Below, in pieces: positions 25,543-33,859 of a stretch of 51,127 nucleotides of DNA. Each line of letters begins with the position of its first letter. The stretch's first letter is position 1. The notes beneath the pieces were generated by a model. It searched no databases and was not told the origin of the DNA. It saw nothing but the letters and a program-made list of their open reading frames with translations. The stretch is from Acidiferrobacterales bacterium (GTDB lineage Bacteria; Pseudomonadota; Gammaproteobacteria; Acidiferrobacterales; SZUA-150): the NCBI GenBank assembly GCA_947258385.1, contig CAMYII010000061.1:1-51127 (forward strand), given 5' to 3'. The position numbers were made by a program, and so were the translations under genes.

Positions 25543-26337
25543 ATGGAGCTACTGCCGATACTCCTGCTCGCCATCCTGCAGGGACTGACCGAATTCCTAC
25601 CGATTTCGAGCTCGGCCCACCTTATCCTGCTTCCGCGAATCGTGGGTTGGGTCGATCAGGGTCTGGCCTTCGACGTGGCAGTACACGTCGGCACATTGAG
25701 TGCCGTCATACTCTACCTGCGACACGAGATCGTCGCCATCGCCCGTGCCTGGTTTCGCTCGCTGCGGTCCGGCCAGCACACCGATAACAGCCGTCTTGCC
25801 TGGGCGGTGATCATCGGCACCTTGCCGGCCGGTTTCGCAGGCCTGATGTTAAATGAGATAGTCGAGACCTCGTTGCGCTCACCTGTCGTGATCGCGATCG
25901 CCACGATAGCCTTTGGCCTGCTACTTTGGTGGGCCGATGACCGCGGCAAGCGCGCACGCATCGAGCAAAGCCTGGGCTGGAAGGATGCCTTGATCATCGG
26001 CTTCGCACAGGCGCTAGCGCTCATCCCCGGCACCTCGCGTTCCGGTATCACCATTACCGCCGGACTCATGCGGGGCCTGACGCGTCCCGCCGCTGCCCGC
26101 TTTTCCTTTCTCCTGTCGATTCCGATTATTCTCGCTGCCGGCATGCTAAAAGGTGTGGAGCTCACGCAGCAGACGGCAGCGGTGGACTGGCGCGCGCTGA
26201 TGTTGGGTGCCGTTATCTCCGGGCTCAGCGCCTATCTGTGTATTCATTTCTTCCTCAAGCTATTGGAGCGCATGGGCATGCTGCCTTTTGTGGTCTACCG
26301 CCTGTTGCTGGGCGGGGTGCTGCTGCTGTTTCTTTGA
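25543..26337 (+). CDS. uppP: Undecaprenyl-diphosphatase UppP
   Basis: Inner-membrane phosphatase (BacA family) that regenerates undecaprenyl phosphate, the carrier for peptidoglycan and O-antigen. The 264 residues are mostly hydrophobic, with the two signature loops: (E/Q)xxxE-type GLTEFLPISSSAHL near the N-terminus and PGTSRSGITI in the second half. I use the ATG at 25543. A TTG two codons before is the extreme limit. The 3' end overlaps the convergent Y-family-like gene by 78 bases. Confidence 0.95.
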   Translation: MELLPILLLAILQGLTEFLPISSSAHLILLPRIVGWVDQGLAFDVAVHVGTLSAVILYLRHEIVAIARAWFRSLRSGQHTDNSRLAWAVIIGTLPAGFAGLMLNEIVETSLRSPVVIAIATIAFGLLLWWADDRGKRARIEQSLGWKDALIIGFAQALALIPGTSRSGITITAGLMRGLTRPAAARFSFLLSIPIILAAGMLKGVELTQQTAAVDWRALMLGAVISGLSAYLCIHFFLKLLERMGMLPFVVYRLLLGGVLLLFL

Positions 26338-27261
26338 ATAAAAGTTGACCGGTGGCGGCAATATCGGGCCTTTGCCGGTGTCATCGCCGCTAAACAGCTC
26401 AAGCTGCCCACTGGCATTACTCAGATCGGTAGCGCCGATCTGCAGATGGGTCACCACCTCACCGTGCCAGTGCGTTGCCAAAAAGCCGTCGGCAAGCGCG
26501 CGGAAATACCGGTGACTGTTCCTGCCGCGGACCAGGGGGAGCGATTGGCGGACCGCCGTGTGCGAACCGTGCAAGCGCATACGGATGGTCATTCGCCCGG
26601 CGTGCAGATCGAAACGACGAAGCTGTGCCGCCACCTTCCTGCTCAGCTGGCACAAGTAACCGACGATGGCGCGCCGGCCATGGCATTGCGGCGGTAGCAC
26701 CGCTGCAAAAGTAACGGCTTGTCGATGCGCCGTTTCCGGGTCCTGGCCCTGGCAGGTCAGCCATAAATGCTCGGCCTCAAGGCCATAGCGCCGCACGAGA
26801 ACGTTGAACGGGAGCGAGGCCACCTCGGCGCAGGTGGTGACACCGTGAAGTGACAAGAAGCGCTGCAGACCCGACCCGACGCCGTCGATTTTCCGTATCG
26901 GCAAGCGCTCGAGCCATGGCTTTGCCTCCCAAGGGCGGATGACAACCAGACCGCCCGGTGCGGCGCGTTGCGCGGCATACCGGGCCAAGGTCTTGAGACT
27001 ACTCACGCCTACGCGCAACCGCGCCCCAGGATTTGCCTCGCACACGCGCTGCAGAACGCGTTGCGCGATCCGTTCGGGCGAACCCTGTGATTGCTGGCAA
27101 TGGGTCACATCGATGATGGCCTCACCCGCGCCACGCACCTCCAGGTCCAGACCGAGCCCCGACAGGGCCTGCCGCATTCCTGCCTGATCCAGTACGAGCC
27201 CAAGTGGATCGGACTGCACGTGGATCACAGCGCGCGGCCAGTAACAGCTCAAGGGCGCCAT
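26260..27261 (-). CDS. Degenerate Y-family DNA polymerase relative
   Basis: A 333-residue protein matching DinB/UmuC-type polymerases over the thumb and little-finger domains (LPIRKIDGVGSGLQRFLSLHG, then the region ending QLELF at about 286-290), but with a damaged palm. The N-terminal IHVDMD motif reads IHVQSD (13-18) and SxDEA reads AGEA (45-48), so two of three catalytic carboxylates are lost. The spacing between the motifs is about 30 residues instead of about 95, so most of the fingers are missing. It resembles ImuB in lacking catalysis. It starts 2 bases after lexA, so it is SOS-co-transcribed. The C-terminal 40 residues run antisense through the end of uppP. Confidence 0.7.
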   Translation of the reverse strand: MAPLSCYWPRAVIHVQSDPLGLVLDQAGMRQALSGLGLDLEVRGAGEAIIDVTHCQQSQGSPERIAQRVLQRVCEANPGARLRVGVSSLKTLARYAAQRAAPGGLVVIRPWEAKPWLERLPIRKIDGVGSGLQRFLSLHGVTTCAEVASLPFNVLVRRYGLEAEHLWLTCQGQDPETAHRQAVTFAAVLPPQCHGRRAIVGYLCQLSRKVAAQLRRFDLHAGRMTIRMRLHGSHTAVRQSLPLVRGRNSHRYFRALADGFLATHWHGEVVTHLQIGATDLSNASGQLELFSGDDTGKGPILPPPVNFYSKKQQQHPAQQQAVDHKRQHAHALQ

Positions 27262-27263
27262 CT

Positions 27264-27875
27264 TCAGCGATAAACGCGCAGCTGGCCCACCACGACACCC
27301 TGCACGCGCACCCGCTCGCCGGGGTAGCGCATCGGCGCCAGCAGCCGGTTGGCCGGACGCAGGGTAATGCTGCCGTCGCTGTTGCGCTGCAAGCGCTTGA
27401 GCGTGGCTTCTTCGTTATCGATCAAGGCAACGACGATCTCGCCGTCCTCGGCATGGTTGCGCTGTTCCACGACGACCATGTCACCGTCGAGGATCCCGTC
27501 TTCCACCATGGAGTCGCCCTGGACACGCAACACAAAGCGGTTTGGGCCGACAAGAAATTCACTCAAGTCAAACTGGTCCTGCCCGGCAATGGCCTCGATG
27601 GGCCGGCCGGCGGCGATACGACCCATCAGTGGCAGCATCAACGCCCGCGCGTTGTCCGGCATCCCGGGCTCCGCAGCCAGCCTGATGCCACGGGCGCGAC
27701 CGGACTCCACAGTGATCAGCCCTTGCGCTTCGATGGCACGCAGATAACGGTGTATGCTGCCTCGGGAAGAAATCCCGAGGTGCTGGGCGACTTCCCGTAG
27801 TTTCGGCGTCACACCGTGACGGCGCGCGTAGGCGCGGATAAAGTCGTATGTTTGCTGCTGGCGGTCAGTGAGCAC
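27264..27875 (-). CDS. lexA: LexA repressor, SOS regulator
   Basis: SOS repressor with self-cleavage stimulated by RecA. From the GTG at 27875 it is 203 residues: a winged helix (1-70) and an S24 peptidase-like domain with the cleavage site Ala-Gly in RIAAGRP, the nucleophile Ser in VQGDSMVEDGI and the general base Lys in EEATLKRL. The GTG has an AGGAG site 8 bases upstream and gives the family N-terminus VLTDRQQ. An ATG at 27905 would lie upstream of that site. The recognition helix (SSRGSIHRYL) resembles alphaproteobacterial LexA (KSGIHRL) more than E. coli LexA. The next gene follows after 2 bases. Confidence 0.93.
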   Translation of the reverse strand: MLTDRQQQTYDFIRAYARRHGVTPKLREVAQHLGISSRGSIHRYLRAIEAQGLITVESGRARGIRLAAEPGMPDNARALMLPLMGRIAAGRPIEAIAGQDQFDLSEFLVGPNRFVLRVQGDSMVEDGILDGDMVVVEQRNHAEDGEIVVALIDNEEATLKRLQRNSDGSITLRPANRLLAPMRYPGERVRVQGVVVGQLRVYR

Positions 27876-27880
27876 CAGAT

Positions 27881-27895
27881 GTTCTCCTTTTGTTC
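27881..27895 (-). promoter_or_regulatory. Candidate LexA box over the lexA ribosome-binding site
   Basis: On the plus strand this reads GTTC-TCCTTTT-GTTC, a direct repeat of the form GTTC-N7-GTTC, which is the LexA box of alphaproteobacteria. It overlaps the Shine-Dalgarno sequence of lexA. Autoregulation is inferred. No E. coli-type CTG-N10-CAG box is evident nearby. Confidence 0.55.
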
Positions 27896-28033
27896 TCGTC
27901 ACCATAGCGCAGAACGCGCCGCCCGGCAATCCCCGGTGACGACCGGCCGGGGCGATTACCGCGAGGTAAAAGCGCCGCAAACCCGAGTACTATGCACCCA
28001 GCGGCTCATCGATCAATAGACAAGGTGACAGTC

Positions 28034-29515
28034 ATGCTCCGAAGATGGTTGGCTTTCGCGGCGCTCGCCCTGATCAGCGGCTGCATGGGCTTACCGCAAG
28101 GTGAGGCCCCTGCCGCAGACCCGATGCAGCAATGCAGGATTTTTTTTCGCGACTTTGATGCCGCCGTCGCGCGCGCCGGCGTCGGCGACAGCGCGGCCGC
28201 CCGGATCGAGGGATTCCCGTACCTGCGTACCGACCGTTTTCTGGCAAGCTTCCGCGCCCAGGCGCTGGATACCGCGGGCCTGTCGGCATGGCTGGACCGC
28301 CTCCAGGCCCTGGACGAAGAGGGCCGCAGGATGGAGCTGCGCAACCTGCCAACGGCGGAACATGAGGCCTTGAGGCGGCGGGATCCCGGAGGCGCCGGCC
28401 ACGGCGAGGGTCCGGCCGGAACGCTCAGGCGCTGCGGCGACCTGCTGCGTCGGCAGGACTTTGATCATCATGGGAGAATCGCGCAGCTGCGGCCGCGCCT
28501 CGCGGTCCCGGATGCCTATCAGACCTGGCGGCGGGCGCTGGGGCTCTACGCCATCGTCGTGCTGCCCATTGCCCGTGGCATCGACAACTGGCACGAGGAA
28601 ACCCGGGGGCGCTATGCGCAACCCGTCTCCCGGCTCCCGGTCCAGGGAGAACTGCTGCGGCTCATCCCGCCGCGAACGCGCCGTGTCGAACCCGCGGCAG
28701 TCGCAGCCATTCTCAGGCGCGCGGCCGACAATCCGCTTGCGATCCCGGAGCCCTCCGAGTCCGACGCTGATCTATTGTTCGAGGCATTTGCCCCGGTGTG
28801 GGAGATCGATGTGGCCTCCGATGACGACCGTATCGGGATGCCGCATTGGCGCGCCGATGCCATCCGTATCGATACGACCCGAACGGTGGTATTTCGGCGG
28901 CTCTCCCATACCCGTTTCAAGGGACAAATGCTGCTGCAGCTCAACTATATCGTCTGGTTTCCGGCCCGTGCCCGGACATCGGCGTTTGACCTGCTCGGCG
29001 GTCATCTTGACGGCATCACCTGGCGTGTCACCCTGTCCCCGCGCGGCACGCCCTTGATGTACGACAGCATACACAATTGCGGCTGTTATCATATGTTCTA
29101 TCCGGCCCCAGGCGTCCGTCCGCGGCCGCCAAGGCAGAATCTGCAGGAAATCGCCTTCATACCGCAGCCGGCTCCGCCGCTCTCGCCCGGACATCAGGTA
29201 ATATTACGCATCGCCCACCACACGCACTATATTGACCGCGTAAGCGCGGGGCCGATCGGGCAGGGCACCGGCGTCCGGTATCAGTGGGCAGACTACTCGG
29301 CATTGCGCTCGCTCGCACGCGGAGACAACGCCCGGAAGAGCCTGTTTCGGTCCGACGGGCTCGTGCCCGGCACCGAGCGCCGGGAACGGTATCTTTTCTG
29401 GCCCATGGGAATACGGGCACCCGGCGCCATGCGGCAGTGGGGCCACCACGCGACCGCGTTTATCGGGCGGCGGCATTTTGACGATGCAGATCTCTTGGAA
29501 CGGTATTTCAGGTAA
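28034..29515 (+). CDS. Hypothetical lipoprotein
   Basis: A 493-residue protein I do not recognise. It begins with a lipoprotein signal (MLRRWLAFAALALISGC, lipobox LISGC), so it is probably anchored in the outer or inner membrane facing the periplasm. The C-terminal half contains a NCGCYHMFYP segment with two Cys and a His, which could bind a metal or form a disulfide, and a basic, histidine-rich region (RIAHHTHYID). The middle region has a D/E-rich TRTVVFRRLSHTRFKGQ stretch. The ATG at 28034 follows an AAGGTG site. An in-frame start at 27992 would spoil the signal peptide. No neighbour gives a clue to its role. Confidence 0.75.
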   Translation: MLRRWLAFAALALISGCMGLPQGEAPAADPMQQCRIFFRDFDAAVARAGVGDSAAARIEGFPYLRTDRFLASFRAQALDTAGLSAWLDRLQALDEEGRRMELRNLPTAEHEALRRRDPGGAGHGEGPAGTLRRCGDLLRRQDFDHHGRIAQLRPRLAVPDAYQTWRRALGLYAIVVLPIARGIDNWHEETRGRYAQPVSRLPVQGELLRLIPPRTRRVEPAAVAAILRRAADNPLAIPEPSESDADLLFEAFAPVWEIDVASDDDRIGMPHWRADAIRIDTTRTVVFRRLSHTRFKGQMLLQLNYIVWFPARARTSAFDLLGGHLDGITWRVTLSPRGTPLMYDSIHNCGCYHMFYPAPGVRPRPPRQNLQEIAFIPQPAPPLSPGHQVILRIAHHTHYIDRVSAGPIGQGTGVRYQWADYSALRSLARGDNARKSLFRSDGLVPGTERRERYLFWPMGIRAPGAMRQWGHHATAFIGRRHFDDADLLERYFR

Positions 29516-29632
29516 ATGTGCGACAGGCGCATTAATAATCAAAGACAAAGCGCGTATATATAAAGGCAAATCTCGCGACAAACGGGCCTTTCGCGGCAGT
29601 TGACCCTATTGCCGGTCTGCTAGACTTTGTGC

Positions 29633-29821
29633 ATGGTCGTCATACAAACTGTACAATGTCCCTATTGCGGGAAATCATTTGAGAGCTCCATCGATGTATC
29701 TGGCGGGAGCCAGCAATATATTGAGGACTGTTATGTGTGCTGCCAACCGATCACGTTTCGCACCTCGGTGGACTATGACGGCAATCTACTGATGATCGAG
29801 ATTTCGCGTGAAGACGACTGA
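29633..29821 (+). CDS. CPXCG motif cysteine-rich small protein
   Basis: A 62-residue zinc-ribbon-like protein. CPYCGKSF near the start and the later CYVCCQP give two paired Cys sites fit for a structural zinc ion. Small CPXCG-motif proteins are common in gammaproteobacteria but have no known function. An alternative start two codons upstream (29627) exists. It overlaps the Rof-like gene by 14 bases, so both are translated together. Confidence 0.85.
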   Translation: MVVIQTVQCPYCGKSFESSIDVSGGSQQYIEDCYVCCQPITFRTSVDYDGNLLMIEISREDD

Positions 29822-30047
29822 TTACATACCCATACCCTGCACCGAATATTCCCGCTACGAACTTGCTGTGATGCACCGCCAAACATTGCGCCTGGTTTGG
29901 ACGGATAATGACATCCTGCGCTGTGAGTTGGTTACAGCGCTCGACCTTTTAACCTGGGACAGCGAGGAATTTCTGATCTGTCTCAATTTCGCCGACGAAA
30001 AAACACAAATCCGCCTGGACAAAATCAAAAGAATCCAGCTGGCATGA
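29808..30047 (+). CDS. rof: Rho-binding antiterminator (Rof/YaeO-like)
   Basis: A 79-residue protein resembling Rof (YaeO), which binds the transcription terminator Rho and blocks its RNA binding. The start YIPIPCTEYSRYELAVMHRQ matches YQPINCDDYDNLELACQHH of E. coli Rof, and the end TQIRLDKIKRIQL matches ELRLDKI. It sits between a CPXCG protein and a metallohydrolase with overlaps on both sides (14 and 4 bases). Small size and divergence keep this below certainty. Confidence 0.75.
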   Translation: MKTTDYIPIPCTEYSRYELAVMHRQTLRLVWTDNDILRCELVTALDLLTWDSEEFLICLNFADEKTQIRLDKIKRIQLA

Positions 30048-30994
30048 TCGCTCGGGCATTTCTGTTGTATACGCTATGGTTTCTGCTTGGGCCCATTGTT
30101 CTGGCGCAGGAGTGCGATGGGCACGGGCTATCGGTGCAGGTGTTGGGTTCGGGCGGTCCGCAACTTGACGGGGGACGCGCCTCCAGCAGCTATCTAATCT
30201 GGATCGATGGGAAGGCACGCGTTCTGGTGGACGTGGGCACCGGCAGCACGCTGCGTTTCCGTAAGAGTGGTGCCCGTATTGCGGACCTGGATGTCGTGCT
30301 GCTAAGCCATTTGCACGTTGATCACTCGGGCGATTTGCCCGGACTGGTGGTGTCCTCCGGGGAGGGTGGTCGCAAACGTGCTCTGCCTATCTACGGTCCT
30401 GCTGGGAACCGATACATGCCGTCCTCGGTATCGTTCGTGCGCGCCTTGTTCGACAGCAAGCGCGGTGCCTTCCGCTATCTGGGTGATTTCCTCGGTCCGC
30501 TGAGTAGTCACACCTATAAGTTGCAGCCGCACAATGTGCATGCCCGCGTTAATCCCGTGAACTCGGTGCTTAAACAAGTCCAAACAGTCCAAGGGCCCGT
30601 GTTCGGTAACAAGAGATTGAGCGCCTCAGCGGCGTCAGTGATTCACGGCAATGTACCTGCCCTCGCCTGGCGGGTCGACGTTCAGGACAAGCGTATTGTG
30701 TTCACCGGGGATGCCCGTGGCGACACCGGCAATCTCGAGAGGCTCGCGCACGGCGCCGACCTGCTGGTTGCGCACCACGCCATCGCCGAGAACGATGCGG
30801 GGCCTTCCCGCCAGGTCCACATGCCCCCTTCTGTGATCGGTCGCATCGCCTATCTTGCCAAAACCAACCACCTGCTGCTGTCGCACCGGACCGCACAGAC
30901 CCTGGGCAGGGAAAAGCAAAGTACCGAGTTCATTCGGACCCGATATTCCGGTCTCGTCAGTTTTGCCAATGACCTGGACTGCTTCGAGCCATGA
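30044..30994 (+). CDS. Secreted MBL-fold metallohydrolase
   Basis: A 316-residue metallo-beta-lactamase-fold hydrolase with a signal peptide (hydrophobic LLYTLWFLLGPIVLAQ, cleavage near LAQ-EC), so probably periplasmic. The metal-binding HxHxDH motif is SHLHVDH (His89, His91, Asp93, His94), followed by VFTGDARGDT and AHHAI for the remaining ligands. It looks most like the RNase Z/arylsulfatase branch of the fold, but a secreted enzyme would not process tRNA. The substrate is unknown. It overlaps the Rof-like gene by 4 bases (ATGA). Confidence 0.85.
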   Translation: MIARAFLLYTLWFLLGPIVLAQECDGHGLSVQVLGSGGPQLDGGRASSSYLIWIDGKARVLVDVGTGSTLRFRKSGARIADLDVVLLSHLHVDHSGDLPGLVVSSGEGGRKRALPIYGPAGNRYMPSSVSFVRALFDSKRGAFRYLGDFLGPLSSHTYKLQPHNVHARVNPVNSVLKQVQTVQGPVFGNKRLSASAASVIHGNVPALAWRVDVQDKRIVFTGDARGDTGNLERLAHGADLLVAHHAIAENDAGPSRQVHMPPSVIGRIAYLAKTNHLLLSHRTAQTLGREKQSTEFIRTRYSGLVSFANDLDCFEP

Positions 30995-31169
30995 TAGTCA
31001 GCCCCGCCAGGACTCCGTGAGGCTTAAAAAAATGCGCGCGTTGGGCGATAATCGGGCCTTGCCAGCCAAGGCATTAAGGGCTACTAATGTATTTATCAGT
31101 TCTGCGAATTAGCCACTCTGCGTTCATGTTCAAAAAACGTGTATCCGGACCCGGAAGGCCAAAAACCCC

Positions 31170-32051
31170 GTGCAGAAAAAATCATCGACACGCCTGATAC
31201 TGCCTCTGCTGCTTGTGCTCACGCTTGCCGTTGCAGGCTATTTCTACCTGGGAGGCGGCCTGGAACCCGGCGCCTTGAAGCCATACCTGGATTCCGTGCT
31301 CGAGATGGTCGGTCTGTCCGGTGGCTCCAAAAACAAGCCCCCACCGCAGGAGCCCGCCCCAACGGCGGGTCGCGCCGGCAGCGGCATACCGGCAAGGCCC
31401 GTGAGCGGACAGCTCAACGGACAGTCCTTCAGGCTCAATTACAGCGAGATCAGTGACGGCGTGCTGGCGCTCATTCAAGGCAGCCCTTCCAGCCCCACTA
31501 AAGAGGTGCGCGTTTACCTATTCACCCGCAAGGGAGAAGTTCCGGCCGGCCAGGTCTACACAGGAACCAGGTCCGCCGATGGTATCCAGCCTCATATCCA
31601 CATCGGTTGGAAGGCCCCCGGCACCTCCGAACCGCTACGCAAATCGTTTACGGAAAACTACTCCCTGCATCTGGAATTCGGCAAGATCAAAGGAGACCGG
31701 CTGCCGGGCAAGATCTCGGTGCAGCTGCCGGGGGCCAAGAAAACCCAGGTCGCCGGCACCTTCAGCGCGACCATTAAAGGCTTCAGAATAATCGACGGTG
31801 TACCCGATCTCAGGGGTGACGCAAACGAGACCCTGGTCTACGTCGCGCTGACCCATCTTCTGAAGGATGATCCCGAGCTGCCCATCAGGGACATCGTCTA
31901 CAAGAATGTGAAATACACGCCGCCCAAGTCCGGTTCGAAACAAAAAGGCAGTCTCGAGATGATATACCGGATCGGCGATGGTCAATTCGTCGCTGAGAGA
32001 TTTTCGTTCATAAAGGAAAAAGACGGCTGGCAAATATCCGGCGCGCGATAG
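31170..32051 (+). CDS. Hypothetical membrane-anchored protein
   Basis: A 293-residue protein without a family I recognise. It has one N-terminal membrane segment (LILPLLLVLTLAVAGYFYLGG, about 9-29) and no clear cleavage site, then a proline-rich spacer (about 55-75) and a periplasmic domain rich in beta-type sequence (GKISVQLPGAKKTQVAGTFSA). The end KEKDGWQISGAR is typical of small secreted sheet-forming domains. The start is a GTG with a GGAAGG site about 11 bases upstream. Its end is 17 bases from the convergent TRAP permease gene. Confidence 0.7.
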   Translation: MQKKSSTRLILPLLLVLTLAVAGYFYLGGGLEPGALKPYLDSVLEMVGLSGGSKNKPPPQEPAPTAGRAGSGIPARPVSGQLNGQSFRLNYSEISDGVLALIQGSPSSPTKEVRVYLFTRKGEVPAGQVYTGTRSADGIQPHIHIGWKAPGTSEPLRKSFTENYSLHLEFGKIKGDRLPGKISVQLPGAKKTQVAGTFSATIKGFRIIDGVPDLRGDANETLVYVALTHLLKDDPELPIRDIVYKNVKYTPPKSGSKQKGSLEMIYRIGDGQFVAERFSFIKEKDGWQISGAR

Positions 32052-32068
32052 TCAGCGCGCAATAACAT

Positions 32069-33346
32069 CTATTGTAACAGTCCCAGCGACAGCCACGGCC
32101 AATACGTAATAATCAACACGGCCGCTAAAAGAATGAAGAAAAACGGCAGCGTCGCGATGTACAACTGCATTACCGGCTTTTCAAAGCGGTAGCTGGCGAT
32201 AAACAGGTTCATTCCCACCGGCGGCGTGAAATAGCCGAGCTGCATATTGGCCAGGAAGATCATCCCCAGGTGCACGGGTTCTATCCCATAACCCAGGGCC
32301 ACTGGTACCAGTAGCGGAACCATGATCACCAGGGCCGAGAAGATATCCAGCATCGCCCCCAGAACGAGCAGGAAAATGTTCAACAGTATCAGGAAGGTCA
32401 ATTTACTCGACACATATTGCTTGATCAACGCGAACAGCTTTTCCGGTACGCCGATATCAATGAGATAGTTAGTGGAGGCCAGCGAAACGCCGAGTATGAT
32501 AAGTATCGCGCCTACCATGACCATCGACTCACGCATGACCTTGGGCAGTCGCTGCAACGATACCTCACGGTAGATAAAGACCTCGACTATCAGGACATAG
32601 AGCGCCGTCACTGCCGCGGCCTCTGAAACGGCAAAGTATCCCCCGTAGATTCCGCCCAATACGACAAACGGAATAGGCAGTTCCCAGATGGACGCGCGAA
32701 CGGCCGAGACCACCTTGCGCAGCGAGAATGCCAATATCGGAGCACGGGCCCCGCGGTTGACCCAGAAACTCCAGGCAGTCAGCATGACCACCATGAGCAG
32801 CCCGGGGAGGATGCCGGCAATGAACAGATCGTCGATGGTAAGTTGTTTCGGGAGATTGAGCTGCTGGGCAATGACCCCGTACAGAATCAACGGCAGCGAG
32901 GGCGCGAATAACAACCCGAGGCTGCCCGATGTGGTCACCAGGCCAAGGCTAAAATTATCGGGATAACCGGCCTGTTTGAGCGCCGGATAGAGCAACGCCC
33001 CCAGCGCGATGATCGTCACACCGGACGCGCCCGTGAATGCGGTAAAAAAAGCGCAAGCGGTCAGTGACACCAAGGCCAGACCGCCTGGCATCCAGCCAAG
33101 CAGGGCGTCGGTTATCTGCACCAGTCGTTTGGGTGCCTGGCTTTCCCCCAGGAGATAACCGGCAAAGGTAAAAAGCGGAAGCGCCAGTAATGCCGGCATC
33201 TGCGCGATGCGGTATACCTCGATCGCCACCACCGAGAGATCGATATCGGCATAGTAAAACCCCAGCATGGCGCTGGCCGCGATAATCGCAAACAACGGTG
33301 CGCCGAGCAGCGCGAGGACGATCAGCAGCAGAACGATCAGGATCAC
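32069..33346 (-). CDS. dctM: TRAP transporter large permease DctM
   Basis: Large membrane subunit of a tripartite ATP-independent periplasmic transporter, carrying out ion-driven uptake. The 425 residues are very hydrophobic with about 12 membrane segments. Family marks: GSLGLLFAPSLPLILYG (re-entrant loop with conserved serine and proline), LLVLGAMLDIFSALVI and QLGYFTPPVGMNLF. It overlaps the dctQ stop region by 4 bases and closes the operon. Confidence 0.93.
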   Translation of the reverse strand: MILIVLLLIVLALLGAPLFAIIAASAMLGFYYADIDLSVVAIEVYRIAQMPALLALPLFTFAGYLLGESQAPKRLVQITDALLGWMPGGLALVSLTACAFFTAFTGASGVTIIALGALLYPALKQAGYPDNFSLGLVTTSGSLGLLFAPSLPLILYGVIAQQLNLPKQLTIDDLFIAGILPGLLMVVMLTAWSFWVNRGARAPILAFSLRKVVSAVRASIWELPIPFVVLGGIYGGYFAVSEAAAVTALYVLIVEVFIYREVSLQRLPKVMRESMVMVGAILIILGVSLASTNYLIDIGVPEKLFALIKQYVSSKLTFLILLNIFLLVLGAMLDIFSALVIMVPLLVPVALGYGIEPVHLGMIFLANMQLGYFTPPVGMNLFIASYRFEKPVMQLYIATLPFFFILLAAVLIITYWPWLSLGLLQ

Positions 33347-33855
33347 GCCCGCCTCGTATAGGCAATGAACCGATTAACGGCCGCCACGCACAGGAAGATG
33401 TAGCGCAGCGCGATCACGCCAAAAGCGAAAGGCAGGATCAGCTCCACCATCCAGGCGGGAACATTGGCAAACGCCAGCGTTCCCGCCTCGTAATCAGAGG
33501 CGACGAGACGCCCGGCGTGGTACGCCAGCAACACGCAAACGACACTGACAAATAAATCGATGATAACCCGCACAGCAGCCTTTGCCTTGCTCGGCAACAA
33601 TCGCGTCAAGACATCGATCGAGATATGTTTATCGGTGCGGCTCGCAACAATCGCACCCAGCATGCCGACCCAGAGCACAAGTAAGCGCAGCAGCGGCTCC
33701 CCGCTCACGAAGCCCCAATGAAACAGGTTGCGCATCAGGATCTGAAAGGCCGCCAGCGCGATCATGAGTGCGAGCAGCGCGACCAGGATGCCGTCCACAA
33801 TACGCGCCATCAGGCGCAGGTGACGGCTTACCCCGGTATCATCGTCTTGACCCAT
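33343..33855 (-). CDS. dctQ: TRAP transporter small permease DctQ
   Basis: Small four-helix membrane subunit that pairs with DctM. From the ATG at 33855 it is 170 residues. Marks are SGEPLLRLLVLWVGMLGAIVASR followed by HISIDVL, the typical DctQ pattern of a helix followed by a conserved R and H. Four hydrophobic segments are visible. It begins 4 bases after dctP. Confidence 0.92.
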   Translation of the reverse strand: MGQDDDTGVSRHLRLMARIVDGILVALLALMIALAAFQILMRNLFHWGFVSGEPLLRLLVLWVGMLGAIVASRTDKHISIDVLTRLLPSKAKAAVRVIIDLFVSVVCVLLAYHAGRLVASDYEAGTLAFANVPAWMVELILPFAFGVIALRYIFLCVAAVNRFIAYTRRA

Positions 33856-33859
33856 AACG

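Noticed and set aside
27264-27905. lexA starting at the ATG at 27905
   Set aside because: The AGGAG site lies between this ATG and the GTG at 27875, and only the latter gives the normal LexA N-terminus.
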